Positions 35,901 through 45,496 of a stretch of 64,000 nucleotides of DNA are shown here, one piece after another (the stretch's first letter is position 1; each line of letters starts with the position of its first letter). The stretch is taken from assembly GCF_937873765.1 (NCBI RefSeq), contig NZ_CALMZC010000015.1, positions 62,001-126,000 on the forward strand, in the 5' to 3' direction. The notes under the pieces are model-generated. The model was not told the DNA's origin, did not search any database, and saw only the letters and a program-made list of their open reading frames with translations. The position numbers and the translations under genes are program-made. This DNA is from an uncultured Thiothrix sp. (GTDB lineage Bacteria; Pseudomonadota; Gammaproteobacteria; Thiotrichales; Thiotrichaceae).

Positions 35901-36405
35901 CGGCTGCCAGTAAGTGTTCGGATTGATGAGCGATAGACGAAGATTTCGCAGCATGATCATCACCCACTACCATAATCACCCCGCCGTGTTTGGAAGTACC
36001 CGCGTAGTTGGCATGCTTCATGGCATCAGTCGAACGATCAGCGCCTGGGCCTTTGCCATACCACATACCAAAGACGCCATCGAATTTCGCATTCGGATAA
36101 AGGTTGAGCTGTTGTGAACCCCAGACTGCGGTAGCCGCTAAATCTTCATTTAAACCGGGTTGGAAAACGATGTCATGTTCGGCCAAATGTTTACGGGCTT
36201 GCCAGAGTTGTTGGTCAAAAGCCGCTAAGGGTGAGCCACGATAACCAGAAATAAAGCCGCCCGTATTCAAGCCCATGCGTCGGTCATTCACTTTTTGCAG
36301 CATGGGTAAACGCACCAAGGCCTGTTGACCACTCATATAAGCACGGCCTTGTTGCAGGGTGTATTTGTCGTCTAGAACCAGATTGCTGGGTAGTTTAGCG
36401 GTCAT
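32920..36405 (-). CDS. Fused indolepyruvate ferredoxin oxidoreductase (alpha/beta in one chain)
   Basis: 1161 residues. Oxidatively decarboxylates aryl or branched 2-keto acids to acyl-CoA with a ferredoxin, using thiamine diphosphate. The order is the alpha-type and thiamine-diphosphate domains (FCSGCPHNTSTRVPEGSRAL near residue 452 with TNLGDGTYFHSGLLAIRAAV), a ferredoxin-type cysteine cluster CEGCGDCSKTSNCLS, then the gamma-type domain beginning ILITGVGGTGIVTIGALLG near residue 740. Large fused proteins of this type are common in aerobic Proteobacteria. ATG 36405 has a GGAG-like site. The C-terminus ends QVYKPLL with its stop inside the tnpB border, so the last residues may be changed from the ancestral protein. 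Confidence 0.92.
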   Translation of the reverse strand: MTAKLPSNLVLDDKYTLQQGRAYMSGQQALVRLPMLQKVNDRRMGLNTGGFISGYRGSPLAAFDQQLWQARKHLAEHDIVFQPGLNEDLAATAVWGSQQLNLYPNAKFDGVFGMWYGKGPGADRSTDAMKHANYAGTSKHGGVIMVVGDDHAAKSSSIAHQSEHLLAAAGIPVLYPADVQEILDFGLHGWAMSRFSGLWTGLKCVTQVIETSSSVELDPDRVRIILPTDAEFQMPEGGLNIRWPDPPLVQEARIMDYKWYAALAYVRANNLNRVVIDSPKARFGIITGGKAYQDVRQALNDLGLDTEACRRIGLRVMKVGCVWPLNAHDARDFAEGLDEILVVEEKRQILEYALKEELYNWREHVRPNIYGKFASRDHDGGEWSVPRSDWLLPAMSELNPAIVAKAIAKRLVTMDLPEDIRHHVNERIRIIEAKERETARPRVTAERKPWFCSGCPHNTSTRVPEGSRALAGIGCHYMTIWMDRNTETFSQMGGEGVSWLGQMHFTNDKHVFTNLGDGTYFHSGLLAIRAAVAAKANITYKILFNDAVAMTGGQPIDGTLTLPMLVNQVEAEGVAKTIVVTDDPEKYKLVENRLPTSIEIVHRDELDAVQKRLRDTTGTTILVYEQMCATEKRRRRKRGIMPELKKRTFINTEVCEGCGDCSKTSNCLSIEPVETPKGTKRQINQSTCNQDFSCVKGFCPSFVSLEGASLRKPEPAKIAQPSHEDLPPPVLPALETPHRILITGVGGTGIVTIGALLGMAAHLENKGVTVLDMAGLAQKGGAVLSHVQIAKLPSQLNASKIATGEADLLLGCDAIVSASQEALSMTLNGQTQAIVNTSETPTAEFITNRNWRFPGQSIAYDLQNSIGSHCEFLNANDLALKLLGDTLFANMMVLGFAWQKGWIPLQRNSLMQAVELNGTQVEKNKAAFLWGCQFAHFGNAQELLQTTPLAPKLEASLDSILSFNKQWLTDYQNTAYAKRYEQSLEPLRQAELQLGTDVSLPLTRIAAQNLARLMAYKDEYEVARLYSKPEFIEQLRKSFEGEPGQDYSIKLNLAPPLFTKYDSQGKPIKSEYGQWMFKLMPYLAKLKGLRGTVLDVFAYTAERQQERALIKEYSELIKSLAQQLTPENAVQAQENLARFSQIKGFGHVKAAALAQVYKPLL

Positions 36406-36662
36406 GGGGTGCTCCTCAACTCTTCTCTTTTATAGATGACTAGTATGCTAAGGAATTCTGTTTGTATCGTAAAATTATTTAAAATGACTTGAGGTATGTG
36501 AAAAACGCATGGATGAAACCAGCTAAAAAATACACCAGTTAAGCTGCTAAGCCTTACTAATCAGCAATAAATTAGCTAATAAGCATAAACTTGCTACATT
36601 GGCTCTAAGCTTATACTTAAATACTAAAATTCCATGTTTGCATTTATCTGATAGGGATTGAG

Positions 36663-37847
36663 ATGCCAAATTCAAATCTAACTAATTTACAAGACGATCT
36701 AGTCGTGCAAATGACAGGGATCAGAGGCTTGCAAATTCCTCTGTGGGGGCTGTTCATTATGGCTGTGTTAGGTGTGCTGTATTTTGCCAAAGCCGTATTT
36801 GTTCCGGTTTTTCTAGCTGTGGTCTTTTCTTTTGTTCTGATGATTCCTGTCAAGTTACTGGAAAAGTTGCGCATTCCACAAGCTTTCGGTGCCTTGATTG
36901 TCTTGTTGGTGACTTTGGGGGCTTTCAGTGTGTTAGCCTATTATATGTATGATCCCGTGAAGGTATGGGTTGAGCGTTTTCCGACTGAAATCCAAAAAAT
37001 TGAAACGAAAGTGGCAGAGTTGCGTTCGTCATTAAATGATGTACAAAAAACTACCGAGCAAATTGACCAGAAGATTACTGATTTGACGGGTTCTGCCATT
37101 AAAGACTCAAGCACTCAAGAAGTCGTAGTGAAATCAGGTAGCCGCCTTTATACCGTGATGGATACTACCCAAGCCTTTGTGGTGGGTTTTATGTCCTTCC
37201 TCTTATTGCTTTACTTTTTGATGGCTTTTGGCGAGTCGATGATCAAAAATTTGATGATGACTTGGAAAGATCGAGCGCATCGAATTACCTTCTTAAGAAT
37301 TACGCAAGAATCGCAATATCAGATCAGTTACTACCTGTTATTGATTACGATCATCAATATTGGTTTAGGCATTGTGACTGCTTTAGGCATGTGGATGATT
37401 GGCATGCCGACCCCTTTACTCTGGGGTTTCTCAGCAACCCTACTCAATTATATTCCTTATATCGGCCCCTTGATTAATATGATTTTAGTAACGTTTGTGG
37501 GCTTGGTGACCTTTGATAATTTATCCACAGCCATGTTGCCTGCTTTAATCATTTTGGTGCTGAATATTATTGAGGGTCAAATGGTACAACCTCTCTTTGT
37601 AGGGAAAATGTTCACGATTAACCCTGTATTCGTGTTTATTTCAGTTGCTTTCTGGGGATGGCTCTGGGGAGTAGCAGGTATGTTTATGGCTGTACCTTTA
37701 TTGATGATTCTGAATATCTTTGTGCTGAAAATGCGTGAACTAGCTGCTGCGGCTGAAGCTTCGAAAGCTGCAGCAGTCGCTGCTGCGGTTGAAGCTGCCG
37801 TGGCTGAAGAGGCAGCGAAAGATGAGGTGAAAATCATCCTGCAATGA
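36663..37847 (+). CDS. AI-2E/PerM-family permease
   Basis: 394 residues of the AI-2E transporter family (TqsA/YdiK/PerM). Eight hydrophobic segments are apparent, beginning LWGLFIMAVLGVLYFAKAVF, with the family segment LLNYIPYIGPLINMI and GQMVQPLFVGKMFTINPVFV. Residues about 95-150 form the periplasmic coiled-coil-like insertion (VERFPTEIQKIETKVAEL). The C-terminal 35 residues are an Ala/Glu/Val-rich low-complexity tail. Substrates differ among members and are not predicted. ATG 36663 is preceded by AGGGATTGAG. It lies four bases upstream of the LysR gene. Confidence 0.88.
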   Translation: MPNSNLTNLQDDLVVQMTGIRGLQIPLWGLFIMAVLGVLYFAKAVFVPVFLAVVFSFVLMIPVKLLEKLRIPQAFGALIVLLVTLGAFSVLAYYMYDPVKVWVERFPTEIQKIETKVAELRSSLNDVQKTTEQIDQKITDLTGSAIKDSSTQEVVVKSGSRLYTVMDTTQAFVVGFMSFLLLLYFLMAFGESMIKNLMMTWKDRAHRITFLRITQESQYQISYYLLLITIINIGLGIVTALGMWMIGMPTPLLWGFSATLLNYIPYIGPLINMILVTFVGLVTFDNLSTAMLPALIILVLNIIEGQMVQPLFVGKMFTINPVFVFISVAFWGWLWGVAGMFMAVPLLMILNIFVLKMRELAAAAEASKAAAVAAAVEAAVAEEAAKDEVKIILQ

Positions 37848-37851
37848 AACG

Positions 37852-38757
37852 ATGAGTAAAGACATTAGCCTGCGTCAATTAAGATATTTCATTGCTGCCG
37901 CTGAAACTGGCCAGCTTTCGATGGCGGCTAAGCAGGTGCATGTCGCTCAATCCACTGTGACCAATGCGATTTTGCATTTGGAAGACTCTATGGGGGTGAG
38001 GTTGTTTGAGCGTCACCCTCAAGGGGTCACTCTGACTGCAGAAGGCTATAACTTTTATCATCGCGCCAAACAGATTCAAGAAAGCCTCGATCTTGCGCTA
38101 AGCGAACCCCATTTCCAGCGGCATCATTTAACGGGTGCAGTACGGATGGGAGCATCTTATGCATTACTCGGCTATTTTCTGCCTCCTTTACTAGCGCGTT
38201 TTCGCCAACATTATCCAGATATCGATCTTGATTTACGTGATATGGAACGTCCAGAGATTGAGGCTGCGGTCTTGTCTGGTGACTTAGAATTAGGCTTGGT
38301 TTTAATCTCCAATACTAGTCAACGTGAGCTCTTCAATCATCATATACTCTTGCGTTCACGTCGCCAATTATGGACTTCAGCGAATCATCCTTTGCTCGCT
38401 CAGCCCTTTGCTTCTTTAGCAGATGTAGCACCCTATCCGTATATTCAACTGACTATGGATGAAGGTGAACCGGCTACCCAACGTTATTGGCAGTCACAAG
38501 GTTTGCAGCCGAATATCGCTTTTCGCACCAAGTCGATGGAGGCGGTACGTGGTTTGGTTGCACATGGTTTTGGTGTCACCATCCTCGCAGACATGGTTTA
38601 CCGACCTTGGTCGTTAGAGGGTGGAAAAATCGAAACTTTGCCAATTTTAGGTGTGGTGCCGCATTTGGAAAGCGGCATGATTTGGCAAAAAAATCTTGAA
38701 CTTGCTAAACCTGCCGAAGCCATGCGGCAGTTTTTGATTCATAGTTGTGGGAGTTGA
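37852..38757 (+). CDS. LysR-family transcriptional regulator
   Basis: 301 residues. The N-terminal winged HTH (LRQLRYFIAAAETGQLSMAA, then VAQSTVTNAILHLEDSMGVR) is canonical, followed by the periplasmic-binding-like coinducer domain (residues about 92-298). The start ATG 37852 is four bases after the permease stop, so it is in the permease operon rather than divergent, which is less usual for LysR regulators. Its ligand and targets are unknown. The following 240 bp contain no gene before the IS1 relic. Confidence 0.9.
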   Translation: MSKDISLRQLRYFIAAAETGQLSMAAKQVHVAQSTVTNAILHLEDSMGVRLFERHPQGVTLTAEGYNFYHRAKQIQESLDLALSEPHFQRHHLTGAVRMGASYALLGYFLPPLLARFRQHYPDIDLDLRDMERPEIEAAVLSGDLELGLVLISNTSQRELFNHHILLRSRRQLWTSANHPLLAQPFASLADVAPYPYIQLTMDEGEPATQRYWQSQGLQPNIAFRTKSMEAVRGLVAHGFGVTILADMVYRPWSLEGGKIETLPILGVVPHLESGMIWQKNLELAKPAEAMRQFLIHSCGS

Positions 38758-38999
38758 ACGGTATTAGTAATACTCCTCTGGTTTCCAGAATTTCTTTCGA
38801 CAGTTTCTACAAAAACAAAGTGTTTCCTTTGGGTGAAGAACTTTTTGTAACAAAAAGCGCTGGTTTTTTGACCATAATTTGTGTCTGCAACAGGAAAAAA
38901 AGTGCAGAGAGTTCGTCACATGAGTCGTTTGATGTGCCTGCGTAACATCAGGTTCTAGCGCTCAATGCTTTGGAAATAGCGTTGAGTAATCAGGTGGTG
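38758..38999. other. Non-coding stretch between the LysR gene and the IS1 relic
   Basis: No coding frame I would defend. It has a degenerate CTCAATGC/GCGTTGAG stem near 38961-38982 and a GGTGAAGAAC stretch near 38831 that only weakly resembles the IS1 end, not enough to call a second inverted repeat. Confidence 0.4.
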
Positions 39000-39525
39000 C
39001 ACCATTATAACAAGAGCGTTAGCGTTGCATCGGTGCGCCGTCCAAAGGCATAGGCAAAGACACGTTTGAGGTGAGGCGACCCAGCATACCAGAGCCAACA
39101 GGGTTCGGATTTCTTGCCCACATACGACCATTGTTCATCCCGCTCACAGATGAGTTCTAAACCGTGCTCCGCCGCACCAGCCTCTAGCGGTAAGGAGTTT
39201 ACTGTCGGTGGGTCGAGTTTTTAAATGAGCTAGCACAGTATTAGTACTAATGCCTAACACGCGAGCGGTATCACGAACGCCAGCCCCCTTCATTGCCTAC
39301 GCGATAATCTTTTCCAGTATGCCTACTTTATTTGCTTCATAGCGGCAATTGAGTTGAAAACAACAGTGGCAATCTTGGCAGCGATAGGGCGGTTCACCAC
39401 TCTGTGAGCGACCGTGTTTATACAGATGCTCACTTATACACGACCAACACGCCACTAAGAAATGAATCATCCTAACGTCCTTGCATCTAAATCATTCTTA
39501 TAGTTTATGGGCAGATCTTATCACC
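39000..39525 (-). pseudogene. IS1-family transposase relic (insA with stop, truncated insB)
   Basis: On the minus strand the frame from 39470 reads like IS1 InsA: a zinc-finger region with YRCQDCHCCFQLNC and then a helix-turn-helix AMKGAGVRDTARVLGISTNT, interrupted by an in-frame TAG after EKIIA. The InsB part follows with CERDEQWSYVGKK, CWLWYAG and FAYAFGRRTDATLTLLL and then stops, missing about the last hundred codons. The terminal repeat is preserved at 39525: the minus strand starts GGTGATAAGATCTGCCC, close to the IS1 end (GGTGATGCTGCC). The opposite end is missing. A non-functional IS1 relic between the LysR gene and valS. Confidence 0.88.
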
Positions 39526-39570
39526 TCAAATCTTATGAGATATAGACAAACTCCTGACCCTTCAACTCTT

Positions 39571-42405
39571 CTAAAGCATGGACAAACTCCGCATCTTCTC
39601 CAACTGCATCTGCAATTGCCCCAAGGCTAGGCGCTGTTCCTCAGCCTGCTTTCGCGCCGTTTCAATCACCTCTGGTTTAGCTTTTTCCACAAAGGCTGGA
39701 TTATTTAAGCGTGATTCCACACCCGCTAAATTCTTCTCGATTTTCTCAATTTCTTTACTTAAGCGTGCAATTTCCGCGCCTTTATCAATCAAACCTGCCA
39801 AGGGAATCAGAATCTGCATTTCACCTACCAAAGCAGTCGCTGATTCAGGGGCGCTTGCATCTTTGGCAAGCCAAGTCACTGTGCCGACTTTAGCGAGACT
39901 TTGGATTTCTTTTTCAGTATTTGCATACTGGGTTTTGTCGGTATCACTCCAATTTTGTAGCAGAATATCTAACATTTGCCCCGGCTTAATATCCATTTCT
40001 GAGCGAATGCGGCGGATACCCATAATAAAGGTTTTCAGCCATTCGATTTCTGCAACGGCGGCGTTATCCAGCTTGCTTTGATCAACAACCGGCCAAGCCT
40101 CAAGCATCAGTGTAGCCCCTGTTTTGCCTGCTAAACCCTTGATGCTTTGCCAAATTTCTTCCGTAATAAACGGCATAATCGGGTGGAGCATGCGCAAAGT
40201 GACTTCAAGTACTTGTACTAAAGTTTGGCGTGTAGCGCGTTTAGCCGCTTCATTGCTATTGTGTTTGCTCAAAGCTGGCTTGGTGAGTTCTAAATACCAG
40301 TCGCAGTATTCATACCAAGTGAATTCATATAAAGCTTGCGCGGCCAAGTCGAAGCGGTAATTGTCTAAATGATCGGTCACCTCAGTTTCGACGGTTTGTA
40401 ATTTGGAGCGAATCCAACGATCTGCGGTGGACAATTCCAAGGGCAAGCTATCATCTAAGCCAGTATCTTGGTTTTCGCATTGCATCAGCACATAACGTGC
40501 TGCATTCCAGAGTTTATTGCAGAAATTGCGATAGCCTTCTAAACGTTGTAAATCAAAACGAATATCGCGTCCTGCAGTGGCGAAAGAGGCAAAAGTAAAG
40601 CGCAATGCGTCCGTACCGTGTGCTTCAATACCTGCAGGGAATTGCTTGCGGGTGGCTTTTTCAATCTTTTGTGCAAGTTGTGGCTGCATCATGCCACTAG
40701 TCCGTTTTTGCACTAATGTTTCAAGGTCAATCCCGTCAACAATGTCTAGTGGGTCAAGCACATTGCCTTTGGATTTAGACATTTTCTGGCCTTCCGCATC
40801 GCGCACCAAACCGTGGATATACACATCATGGAAAGGGATATCGCCCATGAACTTTTTGCCCATGATGATCATGCGCGCAACCCAGAAGAAAATAATGTCG
40901 AAGCCGGTGACCAGTGTACTGGTTGGATAGAACGCTTTTAAGGCAGAATCTTCGGTATTTGGCCAGCCCAAAGTAGAAAACGGCCAAAGGGCTGAGGAGA
41001 ACCAAGTATCTAGCACATCGTCATCTTGGCGCAGCTCAAGGTTAGCGGCCAGTTGATGTTTGCTACGGACTTCGGCTTCATTGCGCCCCACATAAATGTT
41101 CCCTGCCTGATCATACCAAGCTGGAATCTGATGCCCCCACCACAATTGGCGCGAAATACACCAATCTTCGAGGTTATTCATCCACTGGTTGTAAGTATTA
41201 ACCCAGTTGTTGGGGATGAAACGTACTTCGCCATTAGCCACCACGTCAATGGCGGGCTGTGCTAAAGCTTGTTTACCACCGGGGCGGCCATCGGCTTGGG
41301 TATCGCGGGTGAGGTCGATATACCATTGGTCGGTGAGATAAGGCTCAATCACCGTTCCAGAGCGATCACCACGCGGAACCATCAATTTATGTTCTTTGAT
41401 TTCTGCTAATAAGCCCAAAGCATCTAAATCGGCGACGATTTGCTTACGTGCGACATAACGCTCTAAGCCACGATATTTTTCTGGCGCGACTTCATTAATA
41501 TGTGCGTCTTTAGTGAAAATATTAATGAGTTCAAGTTGGTGGCGTTTGCCCACTTGATAGTCGTTGAAATCGTGGGCAGGCGTAATCTTAACGCAACCTG
41601 TGCCTTTTTCAGGGTCTGCATAGTCATCGCCCACAATTGGAATTAAGCGCCCGACTAAGGGTAGTAATACTTGTTTACCAATCAGATGTTTATAGCGCTC
41701 ATCTTCAGGATGTACCGCAACTGCGCTATCGCCAAGCATGGTTTCTGGACGGGTAGTGGCAACAATTAAATAGTCTGCTGTTGCGTGGCCTTGAGCGTCT
41801 GCAAGCGGATAGCGGAAATGCCACATCGAGCCATTTTCTTCTTCAGAGACAACCTCCAAATCAGAAACCGCTGTGTGTAAAACCGGATCCCAGTTCACTA
41901 GGCGCTTACCACGATAGATCAAGCCTTCTTCGTGTAAGCGCACGAACACTTCAATCACTGCTTGGGATAAGCTAGCATCCATCGTGAAGCGTTCACGACT
42001 CCAATCCGGTGAAGTGCCCAAACGGCGCAATTGACGATTAATCGTGTCACCTGATTCGCCTTTCCATTCCCATATTTTCTCGATAAAAGCAGCCCGCCCG
42101 AAGTCATGGCGGGTTTTACCTTCGGCATTCACACGCCGCTCAACGACCATCTGCGTGGCAATGCCAGCGTGATCTGTGCCGGGTTGATACAAGGTATTAT
42201 TGCCTTGCATACGATGATAGCGGGTGAGAATATCGATCACGGTCTGATTGAAGCCATGCCCCATGTGCAAAGTGCCAGTGACATTCGGCGGTGGAATCAT
42301 GATGCAAAAAGGCTGACCTACGCCACTGGGCTTAAAATAGCCCTGTGGCTCCCAAGTTTGGTAGAGACGTTGTTCAATATTTTTAGGTTGGTAGGTCTTA
42401 TCCAT
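39571..42405 (-). CDS. valS: Valyl-tRNA synthetase
   Basis: 944 residues (E. coli 951). Charges tRNA-Val and edits threonine in trans. The class I HIGH motif appears as [15 protein letters not shown] and the KMSKS motif as [20 protein letters not shown]; the editing domain has [20 protein letters not shown]. The C-terminal 70 residues form the expected tRNA-arm coiled coil. It is the last gene of pepA-holC-(small gene)-valS on this strand, the E. coli order. No T-box or leader structure was seen. Confidence 0.97.
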   Translation of the reverse strand: MDKTYQPKNIEQRLYQTWEPQGYFKPSGVGQPFCIMIPPPNVTGTLHMGHGFNQTVIDILTRYHRMQGNNTLYQPGTDHAGIATQMVVERRVNAEGKTRHDFGRAAFIEKIWEWKGESGDTINRQLRRLGTSPDWSRERFTMDASLSQAVIEVFVRLHEEGLIYRGKRLVNWDPVLHTAVSDLEVVSEEENGSMWHFRYPLADAQGHATADYLIVATTRPETMLGDSAVAVHPEDERYKHLIGKQVLLPLVGRLIPIVGDDYADPEKGTGCVKITPAHDFNDYQVGKRHQLELINIFTKDAHINEVAPEKYRGLERYVARKQIVADLDALGLLAEIKEHKLMVPRGDRSGTVIEPYLTDQWYIDLTRDTQADGRPGGKQALAQPAIDVVANGEVRFIPNNWVNTYNQWMNNLEDWCISRQLWWGHQIPAWYDQAGNIYVGRNEAEVRSKHQLAANLELRQDDDVLDTWFSSALWPFSTLGWPNTEDSALKAFYPTSTLVTGFDIIFFWVARMIIMGKKFMGDIPFHDVYIHGLVRDAEGQKMSKSKGNVLDPLDIVDGIDLETLVQKRTSGMMQPQLAQKIEKATRKQFPAGIEAHGTDALRFTFASFATAGRDIRFDLQRLEGYRNFCNKLWNAARYVLMQCENQDTGLDDSLPLELSTADRWIRSKLQTVETEVTDHLDNYRFDLAAQALYEFTWYEYCDWYLELTKPALSKHNSNEAAKRATRQTLVQVLEVTLRMLHPIMPFITEEIWQSIKGLAGKTGATLMLEAWPVVDQSKLDNAAVAEIEWLKTFIMGIRRIRSEMDIKPGQMLDILLQNWSDTDKTQYANTEKEIQSLAKVGTVTWLAKDASAPESATALVGEMQILIPLAGLIDKGAEIARLSKEIEKIEKNLAGVESRLNNPAFVEKAKPEVIETARKQAEEQRLALGQLQMQLEKMRSLSML

Positions 42406-42466
42406 ATCCGCTCTTTTGCCAAGGACGCTGAAAAGAGCGGATTATAACCGGATTAATGAAAAAATT

Positions 42467-42796
42467 TTACTTTAACATCGCAGACAATTCGCGCAGAAGT
42501 TCTTGCCGACGTTGATCCATTTCTTGCTCATAGCTTTGATTCAGGTTTAAAACATTATCGCTATCCTGTTGCTCAGAGCGAATCGCATGCGCACGGGCTA
42601 AGCCAGCATATTCATCTTGGCCGGTCGCCGATTGTAGCTCTTCGATCCGTTGTTTTAAGCGCCGCTCAAAATGTTTCTGGTATTCTGCATTCGTGCCTGC
42701 TTTCGCGCGCTTAATTACTTCGCGATCGCCGGGGCGCACTAAGTCGGTTATCACTGGAATGCGTATGGTGCTTTCTAAATCTTGTCTGCTACTCAT
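42467..42796 (-). CDS. Small charged protein of unknown function between holC and valS
   Basis: 109 residues from ATG 42796; a TTG at 42808 would add four. Highly charged, predicted mostly helical: IPVITDLVRPGDREVIKRAK, then ERRLKQRIEELQSA and a C-terminal QEMDQRRQELLRELSAMLK coiled coil. No signal peptide or membrane segment. I do not recognise the family with confidence; position between holC and valS suggests it is carried with the operon. Confidence 0.6.
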   Translation of the reverse strand: MSSRQDLESTIRIPVITDLVRPGDREVIKRAKAGTNAEYQKHFERRLKQRIEELQSATGQDEYAGLARAHAIRSEQQDSDNVLNLNQSYEQEMDQRRQELLRELSAMLK

Positions 42797-42841
42797 CTCG
42801 TATGCCAATAGTATTTTTTATGCAAGCAATGTCTTTACTCA

Positions 42842-43264
42842 TCATAACTGATGATAGTCTAGATTATAGCCTTGCTTTCGATAAATTTGGTAACGTTTGC
42901 GACCAGCGACTAAAATACTTTCCTCCTGATCTAGCACTTCAGCCATCCTTTCAAAGCGCTCTAAGAAGCTAGGTATCTCATTGGACAGATTAATCAAAAA
43001 ATCATATGGCTCTGGTGGTTCGTTGTCATGGCCGATTAAGACCTTTAAACCTTGTTCTGCGCTAGGTGTTATCGCATGGGGAATGAAACTAATATCGCTA
43101 TAAGTCCAGAGTAACTCATCCATCCGCGTACTGGTGCTGAGATGATCGGTGTGAATATAAACATGCAAGTTTTGGGCGAGCGCTTTTTCTACTAACTTAC
43201 AGGCCAGCAATAGCCGTGCCTGTAAATTGTTTGACTGTCCAACGTAAAAGGCAATCCGCGTCAA
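42842..43264 (-). CDS. holC: DNA polymerase III chi subunit
   Basis: 140 residues (E. coli 147). Chi links the clamp-loader to SSB and primase handover. Family features are IAFYVGQSNNLQARLLLACK, VYIHTDHLSTSTRMDELLWTY with conserved basic residues near SFIPHA, and the C-terminal RYQIYRKQGYNLDYHQL. ATG 43264 follows the pepA stop immediately. Psi (holD) is not in the window. Confidence 0.92.
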   Translation of the reverse strand: MTRIAFYVGQSNNLQARLLLACKLVEKALAQNLHVYIHTDHLSTSTRMDELLWTYSDISFIPHAITPSAEQGLKVLIGHDNEPPEPYDFLINLSNEIPSFLERFERMAEVLDQEESILVAGRKRYQIYRKQGYNLDYHQL

Positions 43265-44749
43265 TTATTGCGCCCGATTAATCAGCCATTGGCATAATAA
43301 AGGCACTGGGCGCCCCGTCGAACCTTTGGCTGCACCACTTTTCCACGCCGTGCCGGCAATATCCAAATGCACCCACGGATAATTCTCTGTAAAGCGTGCC
43401 AAGAAGCAAGCAGCAGTGATTGTACCAGCCGGTGGGCCGCCAATATTCGCCATATCGGCAAAATTACTTTTTAGTTGCTCTTGGTATTTTTCACCCATCG
43501 GTAAGCGCCAAGCCTCATCATTCGCTTGCTTGCCCGCTGCTAAAACTTCATTCGCTAGTTCATCATTATTACTTAGCAAGCCCGAAATATGATGACCTAA
43601 TGCAGTAATGCAAGCACCAGTGAGGGTTGCAATATCAATCACCGCTTTAGGCTGATAGCGCTCCACGTAAGTTAGAGCATCACAGAGCACTAAGCGACCT
43701 TCTGCATCGGTATTGAGAATTTCGATGGTTTTGCCTGCCATACTGGTGACAATATCACCTGGCTTGCTGGCTTTACCACTCGGCATATTTTCAGCAGCGG
43801 CTAAGACACCGATGACATTGATCGGCAATTGCATAGCCACACAAGCTGCTAAACTACCTAAAACACTAGCAGCGCCGGTCATATCGAATTTCATCTCATC
43901 CATGGCAGCGCCTGGTTTGAGTGAAATCCCGCCGGTATCAAAGGTAATGCCTTTGCCGACTAGCGCAACGGGTGCATCCTCAGCTTTGCCGCCTTTATAG
44001 TGCAGGATGATCATCTTGCCCGGTTCTTCACTACCTTTAGAGACCGAGAGGAAGGAACCCATCCCCAATTCAGCCATATGCGTTTCTTCAAGAACCTCTA
44101 CCTCAAGATTTGTCTGGGAATGAGCTAATTTAAGCGCTGTTTTAGCTAAATAAGTCGGTGTACATTGATTACCCGGACTATTGGCGAGATCACGGCAAAG
44201 CTTCATACCTTCAGCAATGGCAGCACCTTGATGTGTTGCTGTGGATAAATCGACTGCAGTCTGATGGGCAATAGTCCAGTTTTCTAAGTGAGGGGCTGGA
44301 AGTTCTACTTTGTTACTTTTGAAATCATTAAAGCTATAAACAGTATCAGCAACAGCAATCACTGCTTGGCGAACTGCAGTCTCGGCTGCTTCTGGTGCGG
44401 CTTCATCGGTTAAAAAAGAAACCACTTGCTTAACTTTGGTCGCTTTTAAATTTGCAGCCGCAATATGAGTGGCTTGGGTGAGGATCTCTGCATTCAGTTT
44501 GTCGCGCTCACCCAAACCGACTAATAAAACACGTTTAGCAGTAACGCCGGGTAATTGATATAACAGGCTAAAGCGTTGTTTTTCACCTGAAAAATCACCT
44601 AAGGCTAAGTGCTCGGTGATAGCGCCTGAACTAGCCGTGTCTATTACTTGTGCTGCTGCTGAAAGTTCATTAGCTTTATAAATGCCGACTACTACACAAT
44701 CTGCATCGACCTGCGCGGCTGGTATCTTGGCCTGAAATTGATACTTCAT
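43265..44749 (-). CDS. pepA: Leucyl aminopeptidase PepA
   Basis: 494 residues (E. coli PepA 503). Hexameric M17 metal peptidase; in E. coli also a DNA-binding partner in site-specific recombination. The metal-binding motifs VGKGITFDTGGISLKPG and NTDAEGRLVLCDAL, and the catalytic lysine region, are intact. The operon pepA-holC-valS follows. The gene diverges from nothing close: a 135-bp AT-rich promoter region separates it from the RDD gene on the same strand. Confidence 0.95.
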   Translation of the reverse strand: MKYQFQAKIPAAQVDADCVVVGIYKANELSAAAQVIDTASSGAITEHLALGDFSGEKQRFSLLYQLPGVTAKRVLLVGLGERDKLNAEILTQATHIAAANLKATKVKQVVSFLTDEAAPEAAETAVRQAVIAVADTVYSFNDFKSNKVELPAPHLENWTIAHQTAVDLSTATHQGAAIAEGMKLCRDLANSPGNQCTPTYLAKTALKLAHSQTNLEVEVLEETHMAELGMGSFLSVSKGSEEPGKMIILHYKGGKAEDAPVALVGKGITFDTGGISLKPGAAMDEMKFDMTGAASVLGSLAACVAMQLPINVIGVLAAAENMPSGKASKPGDIVTSMAGKTIEILNTDAEGRLVLCDALTYVERYQPKAVIDIATLTGACITALGHHISGLLSNNDELANEVLAAGKQANDEAWRLPMGEKYQEQLKSNFADMANIGGPPAGTITAACFLARFTENYPWVHLDIAGTAWKSGAAKGSTGRPVPLLCQWLINRAQ

Positions 44750-44884
44750 GACGAATCCTTAGGTTTCTTTATTTTAAGTTAAGGCTCTATGAAAAAATTA
44801 AAGCGGAGCTAGTATAACGCTAATTAAGTCTAGGAAGTGTAATACCTATACTCTGGTATCGTTAAACGTTTTTCTGCTTAAAAA

Positions 44885-45325
44885 CTAACTCACTGTGCGG
44901 ACTAACTGTGTGCGTGAAAATCGATCATGCCATGTTAATTTTCTGGGATCAAAAATAGCGATCCAAAAACCGACACCGAGTGCCATCCAACTTAATAAAG
45001 CACCTACATAGCGAAAAAAGGCGTGCGTCCACCTAAGGGGTGAACCATCTTCAGTGACAACTTTAATTTTCCAAGCACGCATACCTAAAGTTTGACCGCC
45101 ATGTGTCCAAAACCAGCCAAATAAACCAAAAGCGATCACTAAGTCTAAAATAAACAAAGCATTAGAGAGTGGTGAACCGGGGTGTAATTGGATACCCCCT
45201 AAATGGGCAACGCTGGTTGCAATAATACCGCCGAGAATAGCCGTAGTGACTCCGATGAGCATAGTGTCATAGAAAATAGCAGCCATACGGCGGGGAAAAC
45301 TTACAAGTTCAGCAGAGACACTCAT
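44885..45325 (-). CDS. RDD-family membrane protein
   Basis: 146 residues with three hydrophobic segments. The family's R..D..D pattern appears as SFPRRMAAIFYDTMLIG and DLVIAFGLFGWFW, then the THGGQTLGMRAWKIKVV segment. RDD proteins are inner-membrane proteins of generally unknown function; some influence osmotic or sodium tolerance. It diverges from murJ across 171 bp. Confidence 0.85.
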   Translation of the reverse strand: MSVSAELVSFPRRMAAIFYDTMLIGVTTAILGGIIATSVAHLGGIQLHPGSPLSNALFILDLVIAFGLFGWFWTHGGQTLGMRAWKIKVVTEDGSPLRWTHAFFRYVGALLSWMALGVGFWIAIFDPRKLTWHDRFSRTQLVRTVS

Positions 45326-45496
45326 GCATAGGTTCCAAGGCTCAAAAACGTGGGCATCACTTTAGACGCTTCACTTTAATCAGGCAAGTAATCAAGCAAG
45401 TTTTGCTAAAGCAGAAAAAGTCACAGGTTCTGCATGACCTTTGCACAGGTTTGATGCAGAATCAGCGCCTTCAATTGACAGGACTAGCTGCTATTT

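Noticed and set aside
38758..39525. Complete IS1 (768 bp to 39525)
   Set aside because: The distance from the left gene to 39525 equals IS1 length, but no inverted repeat is visible at 38758 and insB is truncated, so the coincidence is not evidence of a full copy.
39578..40081. Plus-strand ORFs along valS
   Set aside because: They mirror the valS reading frame and have no ribosome-binding site or motif.
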